Assembly: GCA_022747635.1 (NCBI GenBank)
Contig: JAKTNV010000001.1
Location: 32,740,540-32,804,539, forward strand
Source: Hetaerina americana
Taxonomy: Eukaryota; Arthropoda; Insecta; Odonata; Calopterygidae
Direction: 5' to 3'
DNA length: 64,000 nucleotides
Shown here: positions 12,861-25,330 of the stretch, piece after piece
Layout: every line of letters starts with the position of its first letter
Position numbering within the stretch: the stretch's first letter is position 1
Notes under the pieces: generated by a model
Told to the model about the DNA's origin: nothing
The model's input: the letters and a program-made list of their open reading frames with translations, nothing else
Databases searched by the model: none
Program-made: the position numbers and the translations under genes

Positions 12861-15800
12861 AGCTCATCCAACGCATAGATGGGTACTCATGCAAAATAAC
12901 CTGAGCACACTCGGCATGAAGTTATGAGTGAATGCAGAAGGCTCGAAATGTTCTGCTCCTGTCGAATTGTTTAATCTCTTAGATCTGAATTCATGCGACA
13001 TACCTTGATGAAATCGACCCAACATTGAATAGTTTTGCCCATGAGGTACGAATGGAATTGGAGGCTGAAAAGAGAGTCGAGGAAGCAAACGCGATCAGTT
13101 ACTTATTACAGGTCCGTATAGCTCTCCACCGAAGTCACATACAAAGACACATTGAAGACTCATGGTGAATGCGGGGTTGCGAAGATAGAAAAAGCTGGAT
13201 TACGATGGAAAGCGAAAAGATCTCAATCCGCGTCAGCGGCACTGTCTTGCCAACGAACACTTTTCACGACCACAAAAAAATAGCGGCCGAGGTTACCATG
13301 GGAATGATGTCTTTATCATTTATTGTAACGGAAACGACGGTTAAATAGTCTATTCCTCGACTCAAAATGGCTGCTCCACTAGTTTCACATATGATTCAAT
13401 AGTTTTATTTCATTTTATAATAATTAATATATTTAGCGCATGCAAGATTTTGAATATTCTGTCGTACCTGACTTTTAATGAGACTCGAGGTGTATTACAA
13501 ATCTGATGTTGCAACGATTTTCTGGTCATGTGCTTATGGAGTAATGTAAACGCAATTCACAACAACCTTAGCTGCCATGGAATCTAAGTCAATTGCATAA
13601 TCTCCCGACTTCATCTATGTCACTGTAATTTCGAGCACAGCAATAAATGTCGCCATGGAGAAATCTCGCTCAAATTCTAACCATTTTTTGGATTCAATTT
13701 GGACATTTGTAAAAAAAAGTTGAAGAAAGTGAAAAAAGTGGAAATAAATGTTTTAATTTGTGGGTCAAAACTTAATTTCGTGTCGACACGTTAAAGCGAT
13801 TCTTCCCTTGCATGTGTCTCCGCATTGAACGAAAAGCAGGGAGCTCATATTGCGTCTCTTTGACCTTTACATGGGATTATAGTCGGAGACGCCCTCCTCC
13901 TCTGGGTTAGGAGGACCACCGACGGTACTCGAATGACTGGAGTCAAGATTTTGAGGGCTCTCTCCACCCTCATACGAATGTTGGCATGCGTGCTCGTGTC
14001 TGGAGACTATTTTCATATTGGTTCTGAAATAATAATTATCATTTCTCGTTCAGTACACCAACGTGTGTGTGGCATGTCAATTCGTAGATTAGCGGGATGG
14101 ATAACCCAACACATCTGTTCGTCCCGAAGAGTACATGTGTGGTCTGAAAAGTTTCCGACCTAACAAAGCTACAAGGCCATATACCACCCTCGTATTTACA
14201 CCTTCAGCTATCTCGCTTCTTTGTTGAATCCCCTCATTGACGCGGAAGTATATAATGGGGTCATGCGAAAACATTACTTTATTCCTTTCGGATTTCTATA
14301 TGAAAACGAAAGTTTGGTTTTGACCCCAACGCGGAAGTTTGTATGAGCAATGAATTTTTCGGGTTAAATCCTCCGTTAAAAACGCAGTAAATAAGTTGGA
14401 CAGGGAGGAAGACCAACGATGGAGTTTCAAATGCGTTGGGCGAAGAGGATGCTGATAGGAGAAATCCGAAAAAAATAGAAAAAGTCGGTGGAGGAAATAC
14501 TGAGGGGAGTATATTTTGAAGGCCGGTACAGACGGGAAAATTTCAGATAAGCGGGGTAGGGTAAAGCGGATAATTCTTTTTTAGACAGCAAGAAGGAAGG
14601 AAAATGACGAAGGGCAAACAAAAGGAATCTATTAGATCACGAGGAAAATAACAGTTGTTACAGATTGCTCAAAACCTAACTTTAATACGTAGGATACCCG
14701 AATGAATGACTTTGTTGAAAACAGAACTACGGATGGCCTGCTTCGCAAATAGCAAGCATGATGCAACTGGACTATCCTCGGATCCTTGACCGTGGTCCTT
14801 CGCTGTATTCAATCGCCTGCCTCAATCAGCAGCCCCTTTCTCTGCCGTTAACCATTAAGGCCATTTTACTGAGTCTTGTCCCTTAATTCTTAAACGCGCT
14901 ATATTTTTGTCATGATTGTTTCATATAATTCGCAATTCGGCATAGCACCAACTTGAGAAATCGCGCGACACTTGTTCAAACATATGCCGGAAGTCTTCTC
15001 ATGTGTACATTCCTGTCACGCCGGGGAAGTAATACACGTGAACGTTCAAGAATTCCTATAACTTTTTTGGACGCAGTCTTCAAATGCAATCGCCATTAGT
15101 TTTCGCGTCAGGAAAAGTGTTGACACACTCATGGTGCTATAGTTTCACGTTCTACCCTTTATTTACTTTTACTCTCATTTAGACGCTGATGATTACATCT
15201 AGTATTGGGAGCGTTTAACTTGAAACCCCAAGGTCGTTTTGGCTACACTTGCTTGGTATAAAGATGAACATTTGAAACGAAGGAGACAGAACTTCGGGGA
15301 AGAGCTATGCTAAGTCGGTCGTGAGATTAAGTCAGCTTCAGAAGATTCTAAAACCCAAGAGGAACGAATGATCATTCCATAATACGAACCAAAATAACAG
15401 TTTGAGAAAATAACTGTGGCAAAAAGATGAATTTATTTTCAAAGCTCAAAAAGAGAAGATGCAGAGGCAACCTTTTGCTACCAGAGAGCCAACCGTTATG
15501 TCCTTCGAGAATGACATCGATTTGCTAAGCAAAAGCAAAAACAAACGAGTCACTGTTAGGAAATAAAATCTACTTTCCCACAACTTAAACCAAAATTTCA
15601 CAAGAGCTTTTTCTAATCACCATCCTGAAATTAACTCGACAAAATAGCAGAGCTGGGTTGGGCGATGAAACCCAATACTGATTTTACTTATCACTCCGGG
15701 CGCTTGGGATGATGATTCGTGTTTTGACCTAAAAGCCATTTTGGACTTGTTGACCGCTAAAGTCGATCGAATAGCGGCCAATTAAAAGATACTTTTCGGC

Positions 15801-16358
15801 AGAGTCGAAGAAAAATCCGAAGTTAACGAGATAGCAAATTAATTACGGTCCCATCAAAATAATATGGTAAAATCGAAGAAAACGGAACGTGAACAAATGT
15901 ATTTTCAATAAACTATTTTTATTCTACCTCCTCCCATTGCTGAAAAATGTGCCCCTTGTACGGAGATGAATTGTAGTTATAAAGCCCTCTCATTTTGGAG
16001 TTCATGCATGTTCGTTTTATGTTTGCTGTTTCGGTGAAGTGTATGATTTCCAGCAAAATAAGCGTTTAAAGCCTTACGCTCAATGCGATTCAAGGCCAAA
16101 GAGACGACAGTGTTGTTTGTGCAGGCATGCTAATCGGAAAACACTTGGAGAAATTCCGGTCGGTGTTTAGAACTCTCCAATGGGAGGCCATAGTACCCAA
16201 AGGATATCGTGGGTACGCAAAGTCTACCAATAAAAGGCGAAAGTTTGCATCTCGGATGTCTCTCCTCCTTGGGCCACACTTGTAAGGAGTATGTGCAAAC
16301 TCCATTTAGAGAGAGACGTGCGAATTGCCCAAACGAACGCGATGCAAAGTTCAGGTAC
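12861..16358. other. Gene-free interval
   Basis: No gene was recognised. The palindrome-like GGTCTGAAAAGTTTCCGACC at about 14140-14160 resembles a transposon end, but no partner end was found. Confidence 0.5.
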
Positions 16359-16653
16359 GTAAATCATACTCCACAGCTCGGGAAATTATTTAAGTTTGAG
16401 AGAAAATCATACGAAGGATGGGGGAATAATTTAGGAGAACTAACCAAATTAAAGTTCTAAAATAAAAAAAGTCACGAATAATCCTTTCCAGAATCCTGGG
16501 AAGAGGTAAATCATACTCCACAGCTCGGGAAATTATTTAAGTTTGAGAGAAAATCATACGAAGGATGGGGGAATAATTTAGGAGAACTAACCAAATTAAA
16601 GTTCTAAAATAAAAAAAGTCACGAATAATCCTTTCCAGAATCCTGGGAAGAGG
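16359..16653. repeat. Exact tandem duplication, 147-bp unit
   Basis: The unit starting GTAAATCATACTCCACAGC occurs at 16359-16505 and again at 16506-16652 with no difference visible. The unit has no gene. Perfect identity in otherwise diverged non-coding DNA implies a very recent duplication or an assembly artefact. Confidence 0.95.
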
Positions 16654-19002
16654 ACATCAGCTGTTTGTTTTGATAGCAGAAAAAACACACCGAAACTTTT
16701 CGAATAATTTATCCCATTCTTCTTTACCCTAAATCCGTCACATTATATTTGTCTGGGTCTGATTATTATAGACTCGTAATGCTTTACACCTATTTACCAG
16801 AACCTCTGTGAGTTAAATGATTTCAGGAAAAGAAATGGGTATGATTGACAAATTTGTGAACAAAACACTGATCACCTTGCAAACGTGTTCATCTCTTGCG
16901 GGTATAGCTGTAAGTGACTGACGCATCCCAGAGCTACCATTCCCCGTTGCATATTTCCATGCATAAAATCGTGAACCTCGTCCACTTCCCAACATCCAAC
17001 ATTTGATCTAGGCCGTTCAGTCTTTTCACATGGCAGGGTACAAAACCGTTATACAAATACCGTTTCACGGACAAAAAGAAGACGATCGCCGCTGAAAAAA
17101 GTGGATGGATCTAAGTAGCAAACTTAAATGACCATAAAAGACAATGGTAATGAATGAAGAAAACTTTTTTAAACTATGCATAAAACCTTAAGTTTAACAC
17201 AGAAACGAAATATAAATTGCAAGCATATATAATCATCTAGCTCCTTAAGTTGCCAAAAATTTCAGCAGTTTTGTATAAGTTAGTGAAATTTGTCTCGGCA
17301 CTTATATCTTTATCAATCACCGATGCTTTTATGGAACGGATCATGCCATGTCATAGGGTCTCTTCAAAGGAATTGGACCCAATGGCAACACATGGTGATG
17401 ACCCCAGGGGCTGAGGGATGGGGCGTTCAGATTAGGTTAAAAAAAATGTTGCTGTTACAATCTCCAATATTTTTATTTAGCTGTATTCTCTTTTATTCTT
17501 ACTAGAGATACGCTGTTTAGCAAGTGCTAATTTTAAGCACTTCGACTTAAATAGGAAAATATTCTTAAGATCAGACTTATGAATACTTAATTTTGACCAC
17601 ACGAGAATGGTGGGTAGTACGGATCACAAATAAACCTGGACAGTTTCCTCACAGATAGCGTCAAAATACCAAGATCTCACCACGAGGAGATAGTTGACCT
17701 CAACCCCAGGCCATTTTTATGCCTGTTATGCCTCCTTAAACGCAACCAAGATATTTTATGTCGGCGTTATTATCGCCCTCGGATGAATTCATCCGGCTCC
17801 ATCGGCCCGAAAAAAGTGGCTTTCTCCGTCACAGCTTATCCCATCCCTACACAGCCTTCGAAAGTTCCAAACACGAGGACCATCCCTTAGGGTAAGAATA
17901 TTTTTTACAGGCAATAATAGCACGAGTATTCAATTCTACAACCACGCAACTTCGGAGATGAATACCATTTCGGGTTCTTTTTCGACGCACTCAAATGGTC
18001 CGGGGACGTGCAGTGGGAGCATTTAGTTTCAATGGTAATCCTTCCCATGCAATTGGCTACTGTCAAAGTAACATTCACGACTTGCCGCCATCTTGTTTCA
18101 TCATAGTAACCAAGAGTGAATGAGAATTTTATGCGTAAGCCTAATACTGCGGAGTTGGAGTTTTTTTTGTATTTTCTACTCCCCTCCATTTTTTTAAAAA
18201 ACCAATAGCGTCTTTTGTTCCGTGCACTCCGACGATGCGCGAGGCGAGGAGATGTCGCCGGAATCACTGAACCGTTACACGAGATCGCATCCGGATGGCC
18301 CCGAACACTCGCACGGCGGAGCGCCCTCGATTTGGGGTTGTCTTGGGAAAATAACAGGTCCCCAGCCATAAACTATTGCGCAAAGAACAATGAGCGCCGT
18401 CAAAAGCCTCTTCTGCTTCAAACAAATCGCTCTCTTTGTTCACGATGGACACTCCTCGGTAAAGAGTAAGGGCTTGTTTACCAAAGAATTACTCCAAATT
18501 AATTTCAATCAATACCTAACGTGAAATTAGAACCTGCTATCGCGCAATACGATCCCAATTTTCAAAATAACCGTAGATTCAACGAAAAAATTAGCCTTAA
18601 GTTTCGATCGAGTTTGACATCATCGTCGAGTGATCACAAGGGCCTTGCGGTAGTCTGTTGTTTCGCGATTGACTGCTGTCAATTATTTCATGCTAAATTG
18701 CAAGATTCTAAAAAAATAGTAATATTAGATGACTGTACGATGATTTTCACTAAACCGATAATTAATTTGGCTATTTGTTTGAAATAAATTTGATTTTTTT
18801 TACACTGACCACATATGAGCAGTACGCACGCTGGCCACGACTTGCTTGGCGTCTCGGGCCAATCGAATTGAGATTCCCTACGCGGGGAGACAGCGGCTGA
18901 AAGAGGTGGCGTCATGTATTTGTATTAGTCTTGGTGAGATACCTGCGATGGAGGAGAAGGTAGGGGAAGACATAGGAAATAGGAGCCGTAAACTGCGCCT
19001 TT
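16654..19002. other. Gene-free interval with one unassigned long frame
   Basis: The minus-strand frame 17905-18369 (154 codons) is the longest here and shows no recognised domain, although it contains CSHCTSPDH, which superficially resembles a metal-binding pair. Plus-strand frames overlap it. I treat it as unproven. Confidence 0.45.
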
Positions 19003-19140
19003 GGGCCTACCCGGGTAATGCGCTGGCTGGCTAGCCACCCGGAGGTCGCGAGTTCGAATCCCATCTCGGGGATGGATGCGAGGGACTAATTGTGCGAGCA
19101 AGAGCTAACGGTTGCGCTGTGATCTCCGCTTCGTGAAATG
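19003..19140 (+). mobile_element. Possible tRNA-like SINE head
   Basis: The sequence GGTAATGCGCTGGCTGG followed by GAGGTCGCGAGTTCGAATCCC resembles A and B boxes with usual spacing, and the flanking sequence is not a tRNA. A loosely similar stretch occurs at about 24445-24500. No second clear copy exists in the window, so this is tentative. Confidence 0.4.
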
Positions 19141-20480
19141 CACCACCTCAGCGTATTCTTCTTTCCGACGCGTCGCACGCGCTTCCATGCGGGCGCACCT
19201 GTCACAACCCGGTTGCATAAACATTGCAGCGTACGGAGTCACCACCACCTGTTGTGGAATAGCTTAGACACTGAAAACGTTATGCGTACTCCTGCGGTGG
19301 CGGGTTTTCTGGGACGGTTTGAAGACCTCTTCCACTGCTACGTGCGGGCGGGGGCGGGCCCGGCGACGGCGGAAGAAGGGCCGAGGAACGTCGGCGGGAT
19401 GAATACGGACGGAGTGGAGACGAGAGTGAGAGTGGATCTACCAAAAAATGAGAGGAGGGGAAAAAAACACACCCACCTATCTCCTCAGGTAGGTTCGGCT
19501 CGAGGGAGGGAAGCAGAGAGAGGGGATGGATGAAAGAAAGAGCGAGCGGGCAGACTCGGGAGAGTCCCGATGCCGAAGTCGGACGAGACTCACCTTTTAC
19601 CTGCCCTTGTCTACGTGTTCCACAGGCCGTCCTCCTCCTCCCCTCCTCAGCCTCTCTGGAATGCCGCCCAGTGGTACTCCCTTCTCTTCCGTTCTCCCCA
19701 CACGCAGCTCCTTGCCTCCAGCCTCCCCAACTCTCCAATACACTCGCGGACGGTCCTCCTCCCTCCGTGGTCGACACCGGCGAATTCTGTTACAGGCGGG
19801 AGCAGTCCGCGCATCATACGGAACACTCGACGGGTGAGGGGTTGTCTGAGGAGATTTCGTAACCACTGAGGGGGATTTTTGGGGCGAGGAGGGGTTAAAG
19901 AGGGAGAGCCTGGACTAACGAAAGCGGGGCTAGTCGGATCGAAATCGCCCGCAAAGCGAGAACACTCTGTTACCCCACTGCACCATCCAACTACGAACCC
20001 CGCGCCGACTGGATCGACGGCGATATCTCTCACCGGGCGCGACCGCACGAGGACTAAACAACACAACTCTTCCGAGCCAAGGGGTGGATGGGGAGGGGGA
20101 GACGACGACGCTCTTGTTTCCGACTTCGCCTCCGATGGCGCTGCCTCTCCGCTGATCAACCCGCCGTGAAGGGGGGAGGGTTGCGAGGAGACGGAGAGAG
20201 GCGGTGAAGGGGAGGAGGGGCCACGAGGGGAAATGGTGGCGGGGGTGGGAGGGGTTAGAGGTAACTGGATGGCTCCCTCCATCTCTCTCTCTCTCCCACC
20301 CCACTTCATCTTTTCCTCACTCCCCTCTGCCGAATACCCCCATCCCCCCTTCCTTGGATCCATTCTCTCGCCCCTCTTCGAAAGGAATCACTACTGTTAC
20401 CCCTCCTCCTCATCCCGTACCTCCAGGCTCTTTTGCCTTGAGTCCCTTGAAGGAGCCGAAGTGAAGATCTCTCCTCATAC
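19130..20480. other. Large CpG-rich island, no gene recognised
   Basis: This is the most GC-rich part of the window. Overlapping open frames occupy nearly all six frames, including 238 codons on the minus strand (19647-20363). They are rich in Pro, Ser, Gly and Arg without domains. Purine- and pyrimidine-rich strands alternate, for example 20160-20240 and 20270-20360. It could be the promoter or 5' UTR of an unseen gene. It ends abruptly into AT-rich DNA near 20490. Confidence 0.45.
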
Positions 20481-20489
20481 AAACCTTCG

Positions 20490-22082
20490 CCGATGAAATA
20501 AATTGCTGAAATCAACAAATTCTTGTGATGCTAATGATAACATTTCAGCAGTAACAAAGATAAATTATGCTTAACAGAGCTTACTAAAACGAAATGTAAG
20601 TAATTATTGCGATACGACATGGACCCGGCTCAATCATTTTGATCCAATGGTTAACGAATAACCTATTTTTAGTGACAATAGGCGGTGCCCGTTTCAATAA
20701 TGAAAACATGAATTCCATCTCAGTATTCAGCTCTCAAATAAGTGAATGTGTATGTGTGAGCGAATGACGAAAATATTTCTATGTATGAATAGTGTGAATG
20801 TAAAAGAAATGAGGACGTTATTATAGGCATCGCGGGTTCTTTTAGACTATTAAATACGTACATTAGGGTGCGAGACGGGTTTCATCGCGATAAAAAACTA
20901 TCTAAAGCCAGATACCCTATGAACTCTTAAAGCTAAAGATATCTACCCTCCTACGGACGACCCAAAAGATATTTCTTTCACATTCGATGAGATTTCATGC
21001 TACAAGACAACGAATACAGTCCAGCCTTGTGAATTTAGTCTTTTTCCGTCATTTTGCAAGTCTCATCAGAAGGTTTAACCAGTGAATAACCCTCGGCCTA
21101 CACACGGCTCATCGCTGTTTTTTATGTGGCCCGCAATCACTGATGTTCATATTTTGAAAAATTAAACGATTTTTAAAATAGTGCGTTGTAATTTCTTTTT
21201 TGCGTTGAAACAATACAAAACGCATTTATAAATGCGACTTACGGTGCCATTCACTAAATACTTAATGTATCTGTGATAATTCGAATACATGAAGTAATTT
21301 CTGTATTTGCTACAATTTTCCTGATGCGACCCGCAATTGAAAAATACATATTAAGCAGCTCGTTGATGGACAAAGGTCATATACCAGCGAAATAAATTGG
21401 CTATTTCGGGCATAATTTTATGGAACTAATTCATATTAGAGTGAACAACAATAAATTTGTGATTACAAAGTATTTTATTTAGATACGACCATGGGTTAGA
21501 CGGTGAACGTCGAAACCCGGGACTAATCTAAGTTGAATACCGCGAATCACATATTTATAGTTTTTCATTCTAATTCTGCATTAAAGAAAACGCAAAAAGA
21601 TCCGCCTTTTCCTTAGAAATGACCAGAGACTGACGGAAACTGTTGACTCAATTATAATAAAATTGATGTGAAGGACTCAACCCACAAAGATATTACCGAT
21701 CCTGCGAGTTTCTCCGATATCTTCACGTATCACTTTACAATAAGTCTGCTAAGGCAGAGGATATTATCTCCAATGGAAAGCCAAGGGGTTTGAATCAAGT
21801 TTTTATGAATTAGATTAGGAGTAGATGTTTTGAAGTTATTGTTTAAATGGTATTCCTGAGTATCAAAATCCATTATTTCTGGAATTTTTGTATCTAATAT
21901 TTTATTTAAAGTTCTTAGTAAAACGTGATTTTTTACTTCATAAAGGAACTAATAATTGATTGAACATCAACATGCAACCCACGAGCTCCCAACTTTTACG
22001 AACATTTAAATGTAGTGTCAAATCATTTCTATATGATCCAAATATGTCTGCTAGTATCGTATTATTGACCTCAAGGTGTCAT
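20490..22082. other. Gene-free AT-rich interval
   Basis: I see no reading frame over 60 codons with family features, and no repeat. Confidence 0.6.
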
Positions 22083-22263
22083 ATACCCAAGGTGGTGTGA
22101 CTTTTCGGATACCGATCTACCTGGGAAACCATAGGCGGCACAGGCAAAGGATCTAGCCCCCCTACCTTGATATGTGAATTTCACATGCCGTCGGGCTTAG
22201 CACTGGGTGAACTCTTCCATTACCCACCAAACCGACCTTCGGGCTGATAACTGCGGTTTTGAT
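22083..22263 (+). mobile_element. SINE, family B (body and 3' end)
   Basis: It shares CTGGGAAACCATAGGCGGCAC, CCCCCCTACCTTGATATGTG, GGGCTTAGCACTGGGTGA and ACCGACCTTCGGGCTGAT, in the same order, with the reverse complement of 40801-40975. The tRNA-like head is absent, so this is a 5'-truncated copy. Confidence 0.85.
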
Positions 22264-25079
22264 TGCTGAATCAATCTGTACAAGTAACCCTATTTTCTAC
22301 GCACAATTCGTGGATGCAAATTTAGAAAAAATTAAGCCCAACCATATGCCAATAAAAAATTCTAATATTCCGCGCATAATTAATTCAGCACCAATGACGT
22401 CGTGATAATCCAGCACATTAACAAGTAAAATATGACACACCAAAAATGGCAGAGCATGCCATTTTTTATTTGTATTGTATCTGAGTCTAAATCATTTAGT
22501 CGAATCCTGTGGTTCTCGTAAAATATTCAAACGCATGATATTACTATTTTCCTAAAATATACTATTGATCATTTAAACTGTAGACTTTCTAATTTTATTA
22601 ATTATCCTCCGAAAGGTGGTTCCTCAGTACCCACATCGTATTAGCTAAATGTCCCTGTTTCTTTTGAGAAAGATAAAGATGCAATGAAAAAAGTAGTTAA
22701 AAGTTTATCTCATAGTGTTTACAGGATAAGTATCTGGACGCAGTTTTCCCTTCCCACGTCGAGGGCCGAAAGTGGAAATTATAAAATGCTTAAGGATTAT
22801 TTTCGATAATACTTTTCAGACGTGAGACGACGAGAATGCGTAAAACATTCAAAGGGCTCTCTCGTAATGCGATATCAATTGGTTCGTGTGGAAGGCGAAG
22901 TAAATCCGGTAAAACGAAATCACGCTAGAAAGTTGTGTTTGACTATGTTCAGGAGTATACTTGTATATTATTTCCATTTCTAATAACACATGAACAACAA
23001 AAACTGCCTCTTCGATTTCGGTAATTTATATGAATACAGCATTTGTTATGTTGTGAGGCTAAGAGTAATATACCTCAGAGTACGTTCCTCCAAATTTTCA
23101 TTGGTGGACGCCAAATCTGGATTATCAGAAAAAGAACAGCGCTGAACGTGAGATTGCGTCTAAGTGAATCATAATTAAGCCGTGTCAGAACGTTTCCACG
23201 TACGTACTAATGCTTATAATATACGCCAATATGCGTTTGGCCGGAAACGAAAGCAGACAAATGACTTACATCCGGAGAACGTGAGCAATCAAGAAAATAA
23301 ACCAAAAATGTTGAAAGTTAATTCTCGTTTGTTGCTCTGTATAAACTCGACGAATGGTAGAAAATAGCTTGGAGAGTTGAGTGTGGAAAAACCCACGAAC
23401 ATCTAGATAATTGATTAATACCTTAAGGAGGTTGAATCGAGACTGCAAGAATCAATGTGTCACCTAAATTCATGTATTAATGACGAGTGATGAACAATTA
23501 CGTCACATCCATTCACGCGGAGTTCGTAAACAGATATGACGCGAATATACCGTTTATAAGCACTATTGAGGTTCTTATTAATTTTAGGAATGTCCTCTAA
23601 AATTTAATTTGGACCAGTTTTGAGGCGTTAATTTTTTAAACTGCGACTTTTCCAGCAAATTATTTTATAATATTTGAACAAAGTTGCTGCTAGATTATTA
23701 CCATTTAAACCCATATAATTGCGCACATAATGTCAGCTTTTCATGAGAATGACATTATTTTTGATTATTTGTATGCTGGTAGTAATATTCCATTGCCAAA
23801 AGAGCGCGTATAAAATATTAGCTTTTTGATGTCAATTTTTATGTAAAACAACACGGGAAGGTCCTCTTTTAACATTATTTGACTTGTGTACTTGTAACCA
23901 CAAATAATGACATTTTTATCAAAATAACGTACACATATGTACATGACATCTCGATGCAACCTCCTTAAACAATAATAATTTTCACTAGATCAAAATCGAT
24001 TATCTTGAATTAATTATTTAAGATTTTCTTTAGTGGCAATGGTTACCATAACAATATCAGCAATCAGTCTGCAAATATGTACCAGTACATGGGAACGGAA
24101 AAACCGAGGAGAGGTATGAGAATCTTGAGTTTTGGCCTTGAACTCTCAGATGGCATACGGTATCATTGAAACATTAATATCCCCCTTGGGTACCAACGCA
24201 TTCGGGGGTGAAGGTCACCATATGACTAAAAGAGAATGCGACACAGTCAACAGAACGGTGTCAGAAGTAAAATCGTTATTCGCTTATTGTTGAAGACTGC
24301 ACTGAATGAGCAAGATATTTATACAACTAACTGAAGATTTACTTAAGCACTCTACATTCAATAGGAAGTGCGTCCTCTCATTTGAGCAAAGCCTAAGGGG
24401 AAGAGGGGGGCAGGGAGGATGGAAGGAATCATCGAACCCAAAGGAGGTTGCGGTGGTTGGAACTAACGCACCGACCCGGCAACCCACGGGTCGCGGGTCC
24501 TGATCTTGTTTTTGTAATGGGCGTTGTTTGTGCCAGCAGTAGTCACTTGTATGCGGCCATATGCTACGGTATCAAGTTCTTATGTGACGCAACTGTTCCA
24601 CAATGCAAAGTTACGCGCTTGTATTTTACAATAGAAAAAGATTTATTAAAACTTTTTCCATGTTTCGAGTCATTTCATTAAGTTTAATTTTACCTTATGA
24701 AACGCCGATCCGAAAACCGCCAACTTTTGGCCTTTTATGTGGTACTATAAACATGAAATAAAACATGAAATAATAAAAAGGAAAATCCACCTTATCCACC
24801 ATTTTCACAAGATTCATTTTGTTTATAACCCTATGGTTAGATTCGATCCGATTAATCTCAATTCAAATTTGGGAAATCGATTTATTTCGTGAATGAACTC
24901 CTGCGATGCTATTAGAATGAGTTTTTTTCAATATTTTATCTCTAATTGATCACTTCGTGGAAACTAAAGGAAAACAAAGCATTAACTAATCCTTTAGAAA
25001 GATAAAATAACTAATTACCCTAATGTCAGGTGGCCTAGAATGCTCTCCCAAAAGCACTTAAAGAGGCTTGCAGTATAAT
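22264..25079. other. Gene-free AT-rich interval
   Basis: Nothing coding was recognised. A 10-bp-arm hairpin AAAAATGGCA/TGCCATTTTT lies at 22442-22466. A tRNA-like GGGTCGCGGGTCC stretch near 24488 may be old SINE. Confidence 0.55.
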
Positions 25080-25330
25080 AGATGTACACGTGTCGTGAGC
25101 GTTTCCGCTGCCTCCGCCGACACAAGCCCCTCGCTTGGTTCCCTCGTTGTTAACTCTCGTTTGGTTGCTTCTCGAACGGTGGTCGACCTCCACGGCCTAC
25201 CTCCATAATTGATCGCATTTGGTGGTAACATTATTAGCGTTCGGCGCGAGGGGTTCGGAGATCAGGGTTCGTCCGCCGGCGGCGTGGGTTTTGGTGCCTG
25301 GGGGCGGATTTCGGAAATTGTGAAATTTAT
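25080..25330. other. Short CpG-rich patch
   Basis: About 250 bp of CpG-dense sequence (for example GTCCGCCGGCGGCGTGGG near 25270) sits between AT-rich flanks. There is no coding signal. It is a candidate regulatory element by composition only. Confidence 0.35.

Noticed and set aside
14140..14160. Transposon end with GGTCTGAAAAGTTTCCGACC
   Set aside because: No second terminal repeat or transposase sequence was found nearby.
17905..18369. 154-codon minus frame with a Cys-x2-Cys-like segment
   Set aside because: There is only one Cys pair, no family match, and it is not clearly longer than chance frames for this composition.
19647..20363. 238-codon minus-strand frame
   Set aside because: Long frames occur here in nearly every frame because of GC richness. 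The sequence is low-complexity Pro/Ser/Gly/Arg with no motif.
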